NCBI GenBank assembly: GCA_017477805.1
Contig: JAFUUM010000386.1
Location: forward strand, 1-7,912
Length of the DNA stretch: 7,912 bases
Origin: Lachnospiraceae bacterium
GTDB taxonomy: Bacteria; Bacillota; Clostridia; Lachnospirales; Lachnospiraceae
Reading direction: 5' to 3'
Made by a program: the position numbers and the translations under genes. Positions 1 through 6,804 of the stretch are shown here, one piece after another (position 1 is the stretch's first letter; every line of letters begins with the position of its first letter). The notes beneath the pieces are model-generated. The model worked only from the letters and a program-made list of their open reading frames with translations, was not told where the DNA came from and made no database searches.

Positions 1-2
1 AC

Positions 3-2048
3 AACATCGGAAAAGAACGATTGATGATATCCATTGCAACGATGACGGGCATTGCCTGCTCGGTGCAGGGATATTTCGGAGGCTGGGAGTTTTGGGTTCC
101 CGGTGTTGTCTTTGTGTGGACGATCCTCCTCTGGTGGCTCCATGTGACGCAAAAAACGGAACGAGATGTCCGTCTGATCCTGTACTATGTCTATTCTGCA
201 TTTCTGATCTTTTTCCACGGTATCCATGAAACCAGTCTGTTTGATGTATCCGTGGCCTTTTCTCTGTTTCTTGTTACGGTGGCCCTTGCGGATAAAGCCT
301 ATCTTCTAAATCTTGGGCTTTTGGAATACACCGTGATCATGCTGATCCAGTTTTACTATCTGTACAAAAATCCCGGAGATGACTTAAACAGCTTTGCCAT
401 CATGCGAGTTGTGTTCCATATAGTTACCATCGTGGCGGTGTATACGTTGACGAGGCTTTCGGTAAACGGCAGGATCTCGGAACGTAAGAGAGTGGAAAAG
501 TGGCAGGAATCCGCCATGGAGAGCAGCCACGATATGGAGGACTTTTTGTCCAACATCTCCCATGAACTCCGCACGCCCGTAAATGTCATCTCCGGCATGA
601 CAACCCTGCTTCAGAAAAACGATGACAGTGAAGAACTGGATTCCATTCGGGATGCTACGCTGCGGCTGGCAAATCAGATCGAGGATATCCAGGATTATAC
701 GGAGATCAAGCGGGGCGAGATCGTACTGGAAGAAGAAAATTACATGTGCACGTCCCTGGTCAACGACGTGGTGGAGTACTATAAAGCCAACTATAAGAGC
801 AAGGATCTGGAGCTGATCATCGATCTTGCTCCCGATACCCCGACTCTTTTAAACGGTGATATCAAAAAGCTTCACAAGATCTTCAGGCACCTTTTGGACA
901 ACGCAGTGAAGTTTACGGATCAGGGCGGAGTCTATATCAAGATGTTCACGGTGCCCCGGGATTATGGTGTCAATCTGACCATCGAGTTCACCGATACCGG
1001 CTGCGGGATGACGAGAACCGATATCGCCAGAGTTTCCAGCGGTCTGTATCAGGCAAATAAGCAGAGAAACCGGGCAAACGGCGGCATTGGCATCGGCTTT
1101 CCCGTTGTGTACGGATTTGCCCATAAGATGGGCGGTTTTGTGATGATCCACAGTGAGAAGGGGGCGGGGACTTCCATCAGAGTATCCGTTCCCCAGGGAG
1201 TTATCGATCCTACACCCTGCCTGTCTGTCAAAGAAGAAGTCAAAGACGGTATCCTCATGTATGTGAATCCCAACAAGTTTAAGGTGCCGGCACTCAGAGA
1301 TTTTCTCCGCTCCATGGCGGTCAATCTTTCAAAGGGCTTAAATTCCAGACTGTATTCTGTGGCGGATATGGCGGAACTGGAGCATATGATGGGCGAGATC
1401 AACGTCTCCTTTATCTTTACGGGAGAGGTGGAATACGAAGCGGATAAAAAACTTCTGGACAAGCTTTCCGCGGAAGGACATCAGGTGGTGGTCCATGCCC
1501 GTCCGGGTTATGAAGGGGCAAAGGGCAGCGACGTGATCGTCCTGACCAAACCGCTGTTTGCACTGCCCATCGTGCGGCTCCTCAACGGCGAACAGGCCGG
1601 AAACGGAGCAATGTCAGCCATCATGGAAAAGGTTTCCTTCCCCGGCGTTAGTGTCCTTGTTGTGGATGACGAACCCATGAACCTTGTGGTGGCCGGCGGG
1701 CTTTTCAAAGAATATGGCATGATCGTCGATACGGCGGAGAGCGGAGCGGAAGCCGTGAGAAAGTTTGAGACCGTGGATTATGATGTGATCTTTATGGATC
1801 ACATGATGCCGGAGATGGATGGCGTGGAAGCCATGAAGAAGATCCGGGAGATCGCAGGAAAGACGGGAAGAAAACCCGTGATCATCGCTCTTACCGCCAA
1901 CGCCTTAAGCGGTGCCAGAGAGATGTTCTTAATGGAAGGCTTCGATGCCTTTATCGCCAAGCCCATCGATCTCGGTCTTTTCGAGAGAACCATGAAGCAG
2001 GTCCTGCCCGAGGAAAAAGTAAAGTATGAGGGGAGGGACAGGGCATGA
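3..2048 (+). CDS. Membrane hybrid sensor histidine kinase with one dead and one intact receiver (5' end not fixed)
   Basis: Membrane sensor kinase expected to autophosphorylate on His and pass phosphate to its own receiver. Numbering is from the TTG at 21. Hydrophobic segments lie at about 1-19, 25-42, 52-68, 76-89, 96-114 and 126-146. HisKA has SHELRTP with H181. The ATPase domain has N-box N294, G1 box DTGCGM (D325) and an unusual G2 box, GGIGIGF (354-360). Residues 410-525 look like a degenerate receiver: no acidic pair, T467 or G468 where the phospho-Asp should be, K510-P511 kept. The last 130 residues are an intact receiver (D549/D550, phospho-Asp D593, T625, K647). There is no HPt. The frame is open to the window edge. 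TTG 21 and ATG 24 are possible starts with only a weak GGAAAA site, so the true start may lie just upstream. The gene overlaps the next by ATGA, so they are probably cotranscribed. The signal sensed is unknown. Confidence 0.93.
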   Translation, partial: NIGKERLMISIATMTGIACSVQGYFGGWEFWVPGVVFVWTILLWWLHVTQKTERDVRLILYYVYSAFLIFFHGIHETSLFDVSVAFSLFLVTVALADKAYLLNLGLLEYTVIMLIQFYYLYKNPGDDLNSFAIMRVVFHIVTIVAVYTLTRLSVNGRISERKRVEKWQESAMESSHDMEDFLSNISHELRTPVNVISGMTTLLQKNDDSEELDSIRDATLRLANQIEDIQDYTEIKRGEIVLEEENYMCTSLVNDVVEYYKANYKSKDLELIIDLAPDTPTLLNGDIKKLHKIFRHLLDNAVKFTDQGGVYIKMFTVPRDYGVNLTIEFTDTGCGMTRTDIARVSSGLYQANKQRNRANGGIGIGFPVVYGFAHKMGGFVMIHSEKGAGTSIRVSVPQGVIDPTPCLSVKEEVKDGILMYVNPNKFKVPALRDFLRSMAVNLSKGLNSRLYSVADMAELEHMMGEINVSFIFTGEVEYEADKKLLDKLSAEGHQVVVHARPGYEGAKGSDVIVLTKPLFALPIVRLLNGEQAGNGAMSAIMEKVSFPGVSVLVVDDEPMNLVVAGGLFKEYGMIVDTAESGAEAVRKFETVDYDVIFMDHMMPEMDGVEAMKKIREIAGKTGRKPVIIALTANALSGAREMFLMEGFDAFIAKPIDLGLFERTMKQVLPEEKVKYEGRDRA
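2031..2036 (+). promoter_or_regulatory. Ribosome binding site of the DegV-containing kinase, inside the preceding gene
   Basis: GGGAGG lies 8 bases before the ATG at 2045, within the last codons of the upstream kinase. The ATG shares two bases with the upstream TGA (ATGA at 2045-2048). This fixes the start and points to translational coupling of the two kinases. Confidence 0.75.
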
Positions 2049-5000
2049 TTTTTCTGAAACGAAGAAGAAACGCACTGCACGAATATCTCTATGATTCCTC
2101 CATCAATATCAGGGACAGGTCCTTTATGGTGTTCTCCATCTCCATGGTCCTGGCTCTGTATGTTGCCGTGATCGGCGGGGTGATCATGAGAGAGCCTGTG
2201 ACCGCCACGATCTCAACCCTGGTGGGGGCGATCCTGTTTACCGCCTATGTGACCTTTGCGTACCGGACAAACACCATCAAACAGGCCAGACTGGTGATCT
2301 CCCTCATCGTTACCTTTGTTTTCCTGCCGGCCATGTTCTTTACCAACGGCGGTGTCTACGGAGGTGCGCCCGTATGGCTGGTACTGGGAGGCTTTTATCT
2401 TGTTATGATCCTGGAGGGCAAGACCAGGATCGTTATGAGTATCCTGGACATACTGATCCTTTTTGGGTGTTGGGTCATTGGGTATGTTTATCCCGAATAC
2501 GTGACATCCTACAGCAGGTGGGGGAATTTCTTCGACTCCTTTATTGCGGTGGTGGTTGTCGGGGGCGTTCTTGCCATCGTGATCTTATTCCAGACAAAGC
2601 TTTATCAGCAGGAGTGCGACCTTTCGGAAGAAAAGACAAAAGAGGTGGAGGAGATGAACCGGGCCCAGAACCGTTTCTTCTCCAGTATGAGCCATGAGAT
2701 CAGGACACCCATCAATACCGTTCTTGGATTAAATGAAGTGATCCTGCGTCAGGAGGATGCATCCGAAGAGATCAAGAAGGATGCAAGAAACATCCAGGGC
2801 GCGGGCAAAATGCTGCTTGCCATCATCAATGACATTCTGGATATCAGCAAGATCGAAGCCGGCAAGATGGAGATTGGTCCCGTGGATTACAATGTGGGAA
2901 CGCTCCTGTCGGATATTGTCAGCATGATCTGGTTGAAGGCCGAGGAAAAAGGTCTGAAATTCCGGGTGGATGTGGACCCCGATGTGCCTACTATCCTCTT
3001 TGGCGATGAAGTAAGGATCAAGCAGATCCTCATCAATCTCTTGAACAATGCGGTGAAATATACCAATGAAGGTACTGTCGGTCTCCACGTGGAATGTGAG
3101 TTTTTGGATGCCGGTAACGTCCAGCTGAACATCAGCGTGACCGATACCGGTATCGGTATCAAACCCGATGCCCTGCCGAAGTTATTCGATACCTTCCGCC
3201 GTGTGGACGAGGAAAAGAACCGTCATATCGAAGGCACAGGTCTTGGACTGTCCATCGTAAAGCAGCTGGTACAGCTTATGGACGGCGAGGTGAAGGTCAA
3301 CAGTGTTTACGGACAGGGTTCGACTTTTGAAGTTTCTTTAAGACAGGGTGTCTCTTCCGACCGCCGAGTGGGTGAACTGAACATCACCGGAGCCGGCAGC
3401 GCAGGGGATACGGAGAAGTTCGAACACAGTTTCCACGCTCCTTCCGCAAGGATCCTGATAGTCGACGACAATGAGATGAACCTCCAGGTGGAGAAAAAGC
3501 TTTTGGAGGGGACCGGGATGACCATCGATCTGGCACTTTCCGGACAGGAAGCGCTGGCCCTTACTCTTCGTAATCATTATGACGTGATCTTTATGGATCA
3601 TCTGATGCCGGAAATGGACGGTATCGAATGCCATGATAAGATCCGGAATCAAAGAGGCGGATTAAACCAGAGTTCGCCAATGGTGATCCTTACGGCAAAC
3701 GCCGGCGGGGAAAATCTGGAACTCTATAATAATGCGGGCTTTGACGGATATCTCTTAAAGCCTGTTTCGGGTCGTCAATTGGAGGAGTCCCTCTTAACCC
3801 ATTTGCCGGCGGCCAAGATCAAAGGCCGGGAAGGCGCGGAGATCACAGGCGCATCCATGAACACGGCCAGCAGATATGCCAGAAAGAAAGCGGTGGTGGT
3901 TGCCACCAATACCACCAGCGACCTTCCCAGGTATCTGGTCCAAAAGCTTGGGATCAGCATCATCCCCTGTACGGTTTACACCAATGAAGGCGCATTCTTT
4001 GATAACGTGGACTTAGATGCCGATGAGCTTGTGCGTTACATGCAGGATTCGAGCAAGCCTGTTCGGACGGAACCGCCCACGGAAGAAGAATATCTTCGTT
4101 TCTTCTCCGCAGAATTAAAGAAGGCCCATCATTTGATCTTTATTGCCTTTACAAGCGGCGGCAGCGATGAATATCGCCGTGCCTGCAATGCCGCGAAGTC
4201 CTTTGAAAACGTTACGGTGATCAATTCCGAGGCCATGTCCGCAGCAGTCGGTATGCTTTCCATGGTGGCGGCCCGTCTGGTGGAACAGAACCTCCCCGTT
4301 GAAAAGATCGTTGCGGAACTGGAAGATGTGAAAAAACGACTTAGCTGCAGTTTCGTTGTAAAAAGCTCCGACACCATCACAAAGCAGGGCAGGATGAGCC
4401 CTACCATGAACAACATCATGAACACCTTCTGGCTCCGGCCCGTTCTGAGAATGAAGGATGATAAGCTGGGGGTTGGAAAGATCCTGTTCGGAAACATCCG
4501 GAAGTGTTACGAGAAGTATATCCAGTATGCCATCCCTGCGGGAGCAGACCCCGATACTTCCCTGCTGTTCGTTCCTTATGTTGGTATGGAGGAAGAGGAT
4601 CTTCTGTTCATTGAAGAGAAGATCAATGAACGGGTAAAATTTGACCATATCATATTCCATAGATCCTCGGCAGGCGTTGCCGCAAACTGCGGAGCGGGAA
4701 CTTTCGGACTCCAGTACATGAGAAAAGGGGACAAGAGTTATAATCTCGGTGCCTTCTATGATGAGTACATAGAGGAGAGTTACTACACGGAGATCGTTCC
4801 GGATCAGAGCCATGAGGAAGATGGGAACAAGGTGGGGAATGAACCCGAGGCAGTCGAGAAGGTAACGACTGACAAAACAGTGACGGCGGAAACGGATGCA
4901 GCCATCGATGTGGCGGTGGAGGCCGAGACAGCTCCCGAACCGGAGAAAAAGTGGTATGAGTCCATACCGGGAATGGACGGTCAGGCTGCAGTGAAAAACA

Positions 5001-5521
5001 GCGGATCCGAAGAGGTCTTAAAGTCCGTACTCCGGATGTTTTATGAGACCTATGAGGCAAAGGCCGAAGAGATCGCCGGGTTCTTTGATACGGGTAATTG
5101 GAGTGATTACACCATCAAGGTCCATGCGTTAAAGAGCAGTGCCCGACTGGTTGGATTTTTGCAGCTGGGAGATCACGCTGAAGAACTGGAACTTGCGGGA
5201 AAGAGGTCCGATATCGAATTTATCGCCGCACACCACAGGGCGCTGATGGATGAATATCACAGTGCTTACGAGACTCTTTCCAAGGTTTACGGTGCGGACA
5301 GAGACCTTCCGGATATCGAGCAGTTCATGCTGGATGATGCCTATGACGGTCTGTCGGATTTTGTGGAGACAAAGGATTTTGAGTTGTCACGAATGGTTCT
5401 TGTGTCCTTAAAGGATTATAAGCTGCCGCCGGCGGATGAAGACCGCTTCAGGCGGATCCAGAATTGCCTGTCCCGTATGGATTGGGACGGCATTAAGGAT
5501 ATCCTTCGGGAAAGACGGTAA
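2045..5521 (+). CDS. Hybrid histidine kinase with receiver, embedded DegV/FakB-like lipid-binding domain and HPt
   Basis: Single uninterrupted 1158-residue protein. Six hydrophobic segments (about 27-47, 53-72, 82-99, 109-123, 128-149, 165-183) lead through a helical linker to HisKA (SHEIRTP, H217). HATPase_c follows with N335, G1 DTGIGI (D367) and G2 GTGLGL (397-402). The receiver is intact: D474/D475, phospho-Asp D518, T550, K572. Residues 614-905 read as a complete DegV domain: the TNTTSDLP strand-loop at 621-628, GISIIPCTVY, T675, TSGGS at 703-707, VINSEAM, and the closing CGAGTFG at 882-888. DegV/FakB proteins bind fatty acids. An acidic low-complexity linker (910-968) leads to an HPt domain (about 970-1075, HALKSSAR, H1027) and a helical tail of about 75 residues. 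Domain calls are secure. A role in lipid-responsive signalling is inference. The start is fixed by GGGAGG and the ATGA overlap. Confidence 0.95.
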   Translation: MIFLKRRRNALHEYLYDSSINIRDRSFMVFSISMVLALYVAVIGGVIMREPVTATISTLVGAILFTAYVTFAYRTNTIKQARLVISLIVTFVFLPAMFFTNGGVYGGAPVWLVLGGFYLVMILEGKTRIVMSILDILILFGCWVIGYVYPEYVTSYSRWGNFFDSFIAVVVVGGVLAIVILFQTKLYQQECDLSEEKTKEVEEMNRAQNRFFSSMSHEIRTPINTVLGLNEVILRQEDASEEIKKDARNIQGAGKMLLAIINDILDISKIEAGKMEIGPVDYNVGTLLSDIVSMIWLKAEEKGLKFRVDVDPDVPTILFGDEVRIKQILINLLNNAVKYTNEGTVGLHVECEFLDAGNVQLNISVTDTGIGIKPDALPKLFDTFRRVDEEKNRHIEGTGLGLSIVKQLVQLMDGEVKVNSVYGQGSTFEVSLRQGVSSDRRVGELNITGAGSAGDTEKFEHSFHAPSARILIVDDNEMNLQVEKKLLEGTGMTIDLALSGQEALALTLRNHYDVIFMDHLMPEMDGIECHDKIRNQRGGLNQSSPMVILTANAGGENLELYNNAGFDGYLLKPVSGRQLEESLLTHLPAAKIKGREGAEITGASMNTASRYARKKAVVVATNTTSDLPRYLVQKLGISIIPCTVYTNEGAFFDNVDLDADELVRYMQDSSKPVRTEPPTEEEYLRFFSAELKKAHHLIFIAFTSGGSDEYRRACNAAKSFENVTVINSEAMSAAVGMLSMVAARLVEQNLPVEKIVAELEDVKKRLSCSFVVKSSDTITKQGRMSPTMNNIMNTFWLRPVLRMKDDKLGVGKILFGNIRKCYEKYIQYAIPAGADPDTSLLFVPYVGMEEEDLLFIEEKINERVKFDHIIFHRSSAGVAANCGAGTFGLQYMRKGDKSYNLGAFYDEYIEESYYTEIVPDQSHEEDGNKVGNEPEAVEKVTTDKTVTAETDAAIDVAVEAETAPEPEKKWYESIPGMDGQAAVKNSGSEEVLKSVLRMFYETYEAKAEEIAGFFDTGNWSDYTIKVHALKSSARLVGFLQLGDHAEELELAGKRSDIEFIAAHHRALMDEYHSAYETLSKVYGADRDLPDIEQFMLDDAYDGLSDFVETKDFELSRMVLVSLKDYKLPPADEDRFRRIQNCLSRMDWDGIKDILRERR
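3884..4759 (+). other. DegV (EDD-fold) domain embedded in the hybrid kinase, residues about 614-905
   Basis: Segment of the kinase gene that encodes the DegV/FakB-like domain. Landmarks of the family appear in order: a hydrophobic strand ending in T-x-T-T-S-D-L-P, then LGI-IIPCTVY, then a VDLDADELVRYM helix, then an RTEPPTEEEY loop (family usually TSQPS-like). After these come a TSGGSDEYRRA loop (usually SSxLSGTYxxA), VINSEAMSAAVG, then KQGRMS in place of the usual KGGRI, and finally AANCGAGTFGL (usually AHxGPGxxGL). The length, near 290 residues, matches a whole stand-alone DegV protein, so this is not a fragment. Compared with my recollection of the family, D is N622, S is T623, GT in the second loop is D708-E709, and the C-terminal His is N881. 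The last matters because that His belongs to the carboxylate-binding network in fatty-acid-binding members. Confidence 0.88.
4952..5269 (+). other. HPt phosphotransfer domain of the DegV-containing kinase
   Basis: Residues about 970-1075 carry the histidine phosphotransfer signature KVHALKSSARLVG, with H1027 as the phosphoacceptor, inside helices typical of an HPt four-helix bundle. It starts with WYESIPGMDG, an entry motif often seen before clostridial HPt domains. It is followed by a charged helical tail (1083-1158) that I recognise from other clostridial hybrid kinases but cannot assign a function. This is the only HPt in the three-gene phosphorelay. Confidence 0.88.
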
Positions 5522-5532
5522 AATCGCTGTAA

Positions 5533-5538
5533 AAGGAG
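5533..5538 (+). promoter_or_regulatory. Ribosome binding site of the two-receiver protein
   Basis: AAGGAG lies 10 bases before the ATG at 5549. An ATG at 5539 is out of frame and too close to the site. This supports 5549 as the start. The gap of 27 bases after the kinase stop has no visible promoter, so the gene is probably read from the same transcript. Confidence 0.75.
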
Positions 5539-5548
5539 ATGGGGAAAG

Positions 5549-6319
5549 ATGGAAAGACGAGTTCTGATCGTGTCTGCGACAGAAGGGTTTATCATCAAAG
5601 GGATCGAGACCAAGTTAAAGAGCCTTGACCTCGAGACGGCGTACTGCGCTCCGTCAGTGAAGGATCTTGAGATCAGCTGTAAGATCGCCCCGCTGATCAT
5701 CCTGTATACGGATGACAGCATTGAAGCCCACGCAAATGCATATGTATACATCAAGGATCACTGCGCGGAAGAGGACAAGCAGGTTCTTGTCATCGGAGGA
5801 AAAGACGAGCTTGAGACCTTAAAGAACTATATTCCGGATTCCATGATACTGGAGTTTTTTGAAAGACCGCTGGATATGCAGCTGCTTCTGGATGAGGTGG
5901 AGAAGTACATGGAGCAGGCCGTCAAGCATGCCAAGAGAAAAAATCTTCTCATCGTAGATGACGATGTTTCCTACATGAGCATGATCATGGACTGGCTGAA
6001 AGATGCTTACCGGGTCTCCCTGGCAAATTCCGGCATGGAGGCCATTACCTGGCTCACCAGGAACAAGGCTGATCTTGTGCTCCTTGATTACGAGATGCCG
6101 GTGGTCTCAGGCCCTCAGGTCCTTGAGATGATCCGGGCGGAAGAGACGGAAGACGATTACATCCCCGTAATGTTCCTGACCGGAAAGGGAGATAAGGAGA
6201 GCGTTTTGAAAGTCCTTGCCCTGAAACCGGTGGGGTACATACTAAAGAGCGTGGACCGGAAGGAACTTCGGGACACTTTGGATAAGTATTTTGCCGGGAA
6301 AGAGGGGGGCCGGGGCTAG
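5549..6319 (+). CDS. Response regulator with a degenerate and an intact receiver, no output domain
   Basis: A 256-residue soluble protein, probably the diffusible partner in the phosphorelay. Residues 1-125 have receiver-like alternation (VLIVSAT; APLIILYTDD; VLVIGG; FFERPLD). The acidic pair is missing, Y53 sits about where the phospho-Asp belongs, G83/G84 replace the Thr, and R106 replaces the Lys of the K-P motif, so this half should not be phosphorylated. Residues 132-250 are a canonical receiver: LIVDDD (D137-D139), phospho-Asp D180 in LLDYEMP, T211 in FLTGKG, and K233. No DNA-binding, GGDEF, EAL or enzymatic domain follows; the protein ends about six residues after the last helix. It follows the HPt-bearing kinase, so it may receive phosphate from H1027 and act by protein contact or as a phosphate sink. 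It resembles single-domain CheY/Spo0F-like regulators with an extra dead receiver. Confidence 0.92.
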   Translation: MERRVLIVSATEGFIIKGIETKLKSLDLETAYCAPSVKDLEISCKIAPLIILYTDDSIEAHANAYVYIKDHCAEEDKQVLVIGGKDELETLKNYIPDSMILEFFERPLDMQLLLDEVEKYMEQAVKHAKRKNLLIVDDDVSYMSMIMDWLKDAYRVSLANSGMEAITWLTRNKADLVLLDYEMPVVSGPQVLEMIRAEETEDDYIPVMFLTGKGDKESVLKVLALKPVGYILKSVDRKELRDTLDKYFAGKEGGRG

Positions 6320-6348
6320 GCGCCTCTTCGGAAATCTATATTGAAAGA

Positions 6349-6693
6349 TCACAGATTGTCCTCACCCCATTTCTTCAATTCCAGAAGAATGGGGATGAGG
6401 CTTTTTGTTTTTTCGGTGAGGTTATACTCCACCCGAACCGGAATCTCGTTATATTGTTTACGTTCCACAAGACCGTCGGCTTCCAGTTCCTTCAGGGAAT
6501 TGGCCAGCATGGTATTGGTGATGCCGTGGATGGCACGGCTGAGTTCTCCGTAGCGCACCACTTCTTTATTGTCGATGACACAGAGGATCATGATCTTCCA
6601 TTTGCCGCCGACGATGTCGATGACTCTCTTTAATCCACAGTCTTTTCCTGCGATCTCATTGCATAAGGGTTCTTTTTTCGTTGTTTTATCCAT
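6349..6693 (-). CDS. HxlR-family winged-helix transcriptional regulator
   Basis: A 114-residue DNA-binding protein. Residues 19-37 carry the HxlR/MarR-like entry motif ending in IVGGKWKIMIL. The winged-helix core follows: YGELSRAI, GITNTMLANSLKELEADGLVERKQY, then the wing and VEYNLTEKTKSLIPIL. Length and motifs fit HxlR (about 105-125 residues). The frame stays open upstream to 7068, but that extension is low in family resemblance and overlaps the divergent ferredoxin gene. The ATG at 6693 is preceded by AAGGA (6704-6708, minus strand) at 10 bases, so I chose it. C11, C19 and C38 are present. C19 sits where HxlR proteins such as HypR and YodB carry the conserved cysteine used for thiol-based sensing. 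Position suggests it represses itself and the divergent redox operon. Inducer unknown. Confidence 0.93.
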   Translation of the reverse strand: MDKTTKKEPLCNEIAGKDCGLKRVIDIVGGKWKIMILCVIDNKEVVRYGELSRAIHGITNTMLANSLKELEADGLVERKQYNEIPVRVEYNLTEKTKSLIPILLELKKWGEDNL

Positions 6694-6703
6694 AGTATTG
6701 TTT

Positions 6704-6708
6704 TCCTT
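6704..6708 (-). promoter_or_regulatory. Ribosome binding site fixing the HxlR start
   Basis: On the minus strand AAGGA lies 10 bases before the ATG at 6693. It decides between this start and the long upstream open frame, which has no comparable support. Confidence 0.65.
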
Positions 6709-6728
6709 ACCAGGTATGTATAATCTGC

Positions 6729-6750
6729 GTACTTGATATACTTTTCGTAC
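6729..6750. promoter_or_regulatory. Candidate HxlR operator overlapping the -35 and spacer
   Basis: GTAC at 6729-6732 and GTAC at 6747-6750 form a short dyad of 4-base arms around a 14-base centre. TACTT also occurs twice, nine bases apart (6730-6734 and 6739-6743). A further TATGT (6715-6719) and ACATA (6752-6756) flank the region but on a different centre. The position, over the -35 and spacer of the divergent promoter, is right for a repressor site, but the symmetry is weak. Confidence 0.35.
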
Positions 6751-6760
6751 CACATATAAT
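6733..6760 (+). promoter_or_regulatory. Near-consensus sigma-A promoter for the redox operon
   Basis: TTGATA (6733-6738) and TATAAT (6755-6760) are separated by 16 bases. The -10 is a perfect match and the -35 has one mismatch. Transcription would start near 6767, giving a leader of about 38 bases before the ferredoxin ATG. It sits in the divergent gap, so a strong promoter here is likely to be held down by a repressor, with HxlR as the obvious candidate. Confidence 0.75.
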
Positions 6761-6788
6761 AGGAGCATCGGAAAGAAAATGCAAGTAT

Positions 6789-6795
6789 AAAGGAG
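6789..6795 (+). promoter_or_regulatory. Ribosome binding site of the ferredoxin gene
   Basis: AAAGGAG lies 9 bases before the ATG at 6805 and is near the ideal site. It supports strong translation and fixes the start. Confidence 0.75.
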
Positions 6796-6804
6796 ATTGC
6801 TTCT

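Noticed and set aside
1779..3622. Near-identical stretches at 1779-1824 and 3578-3622
   Set aside because: They encode the phospho-Asp region (MDHxMPEMDG) of the two intact receivers. This is ordinary domain paralogy and not a mobile or regulatory repeat.
3840..3900. Possibility that the DegV part is a separate gene joined by a sequencing error
   Set aside because: The frame runs without interruption from receiver to DegV, linker and HPt. No strong ribosome site with a start was seen at the junction; the ATG at 3857 lacks an AGGAG-like site.
4115..4813. 232-codon open frame on the minus strand inside the DegV-containing kinase gene
   Set aside because: Shadow frame. The + strand frame has clear domains throughout, while the antisense product shows no recognisable motif.
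6300..6328. Possible terminator at the end of the two-receiver gene (AAGAGG ... CCTCTT)
   Set aside because: Only a 6-base stem with a 17-base loop, overlapping the stop codon and with no T-run on either strand. Too weak to call.
6341..6553. 70-codon + strand frame opposite the HxlR gene
   Set aside because: It lies antisense to the conserved HxlR coding region, with no motif and no ribosome site.
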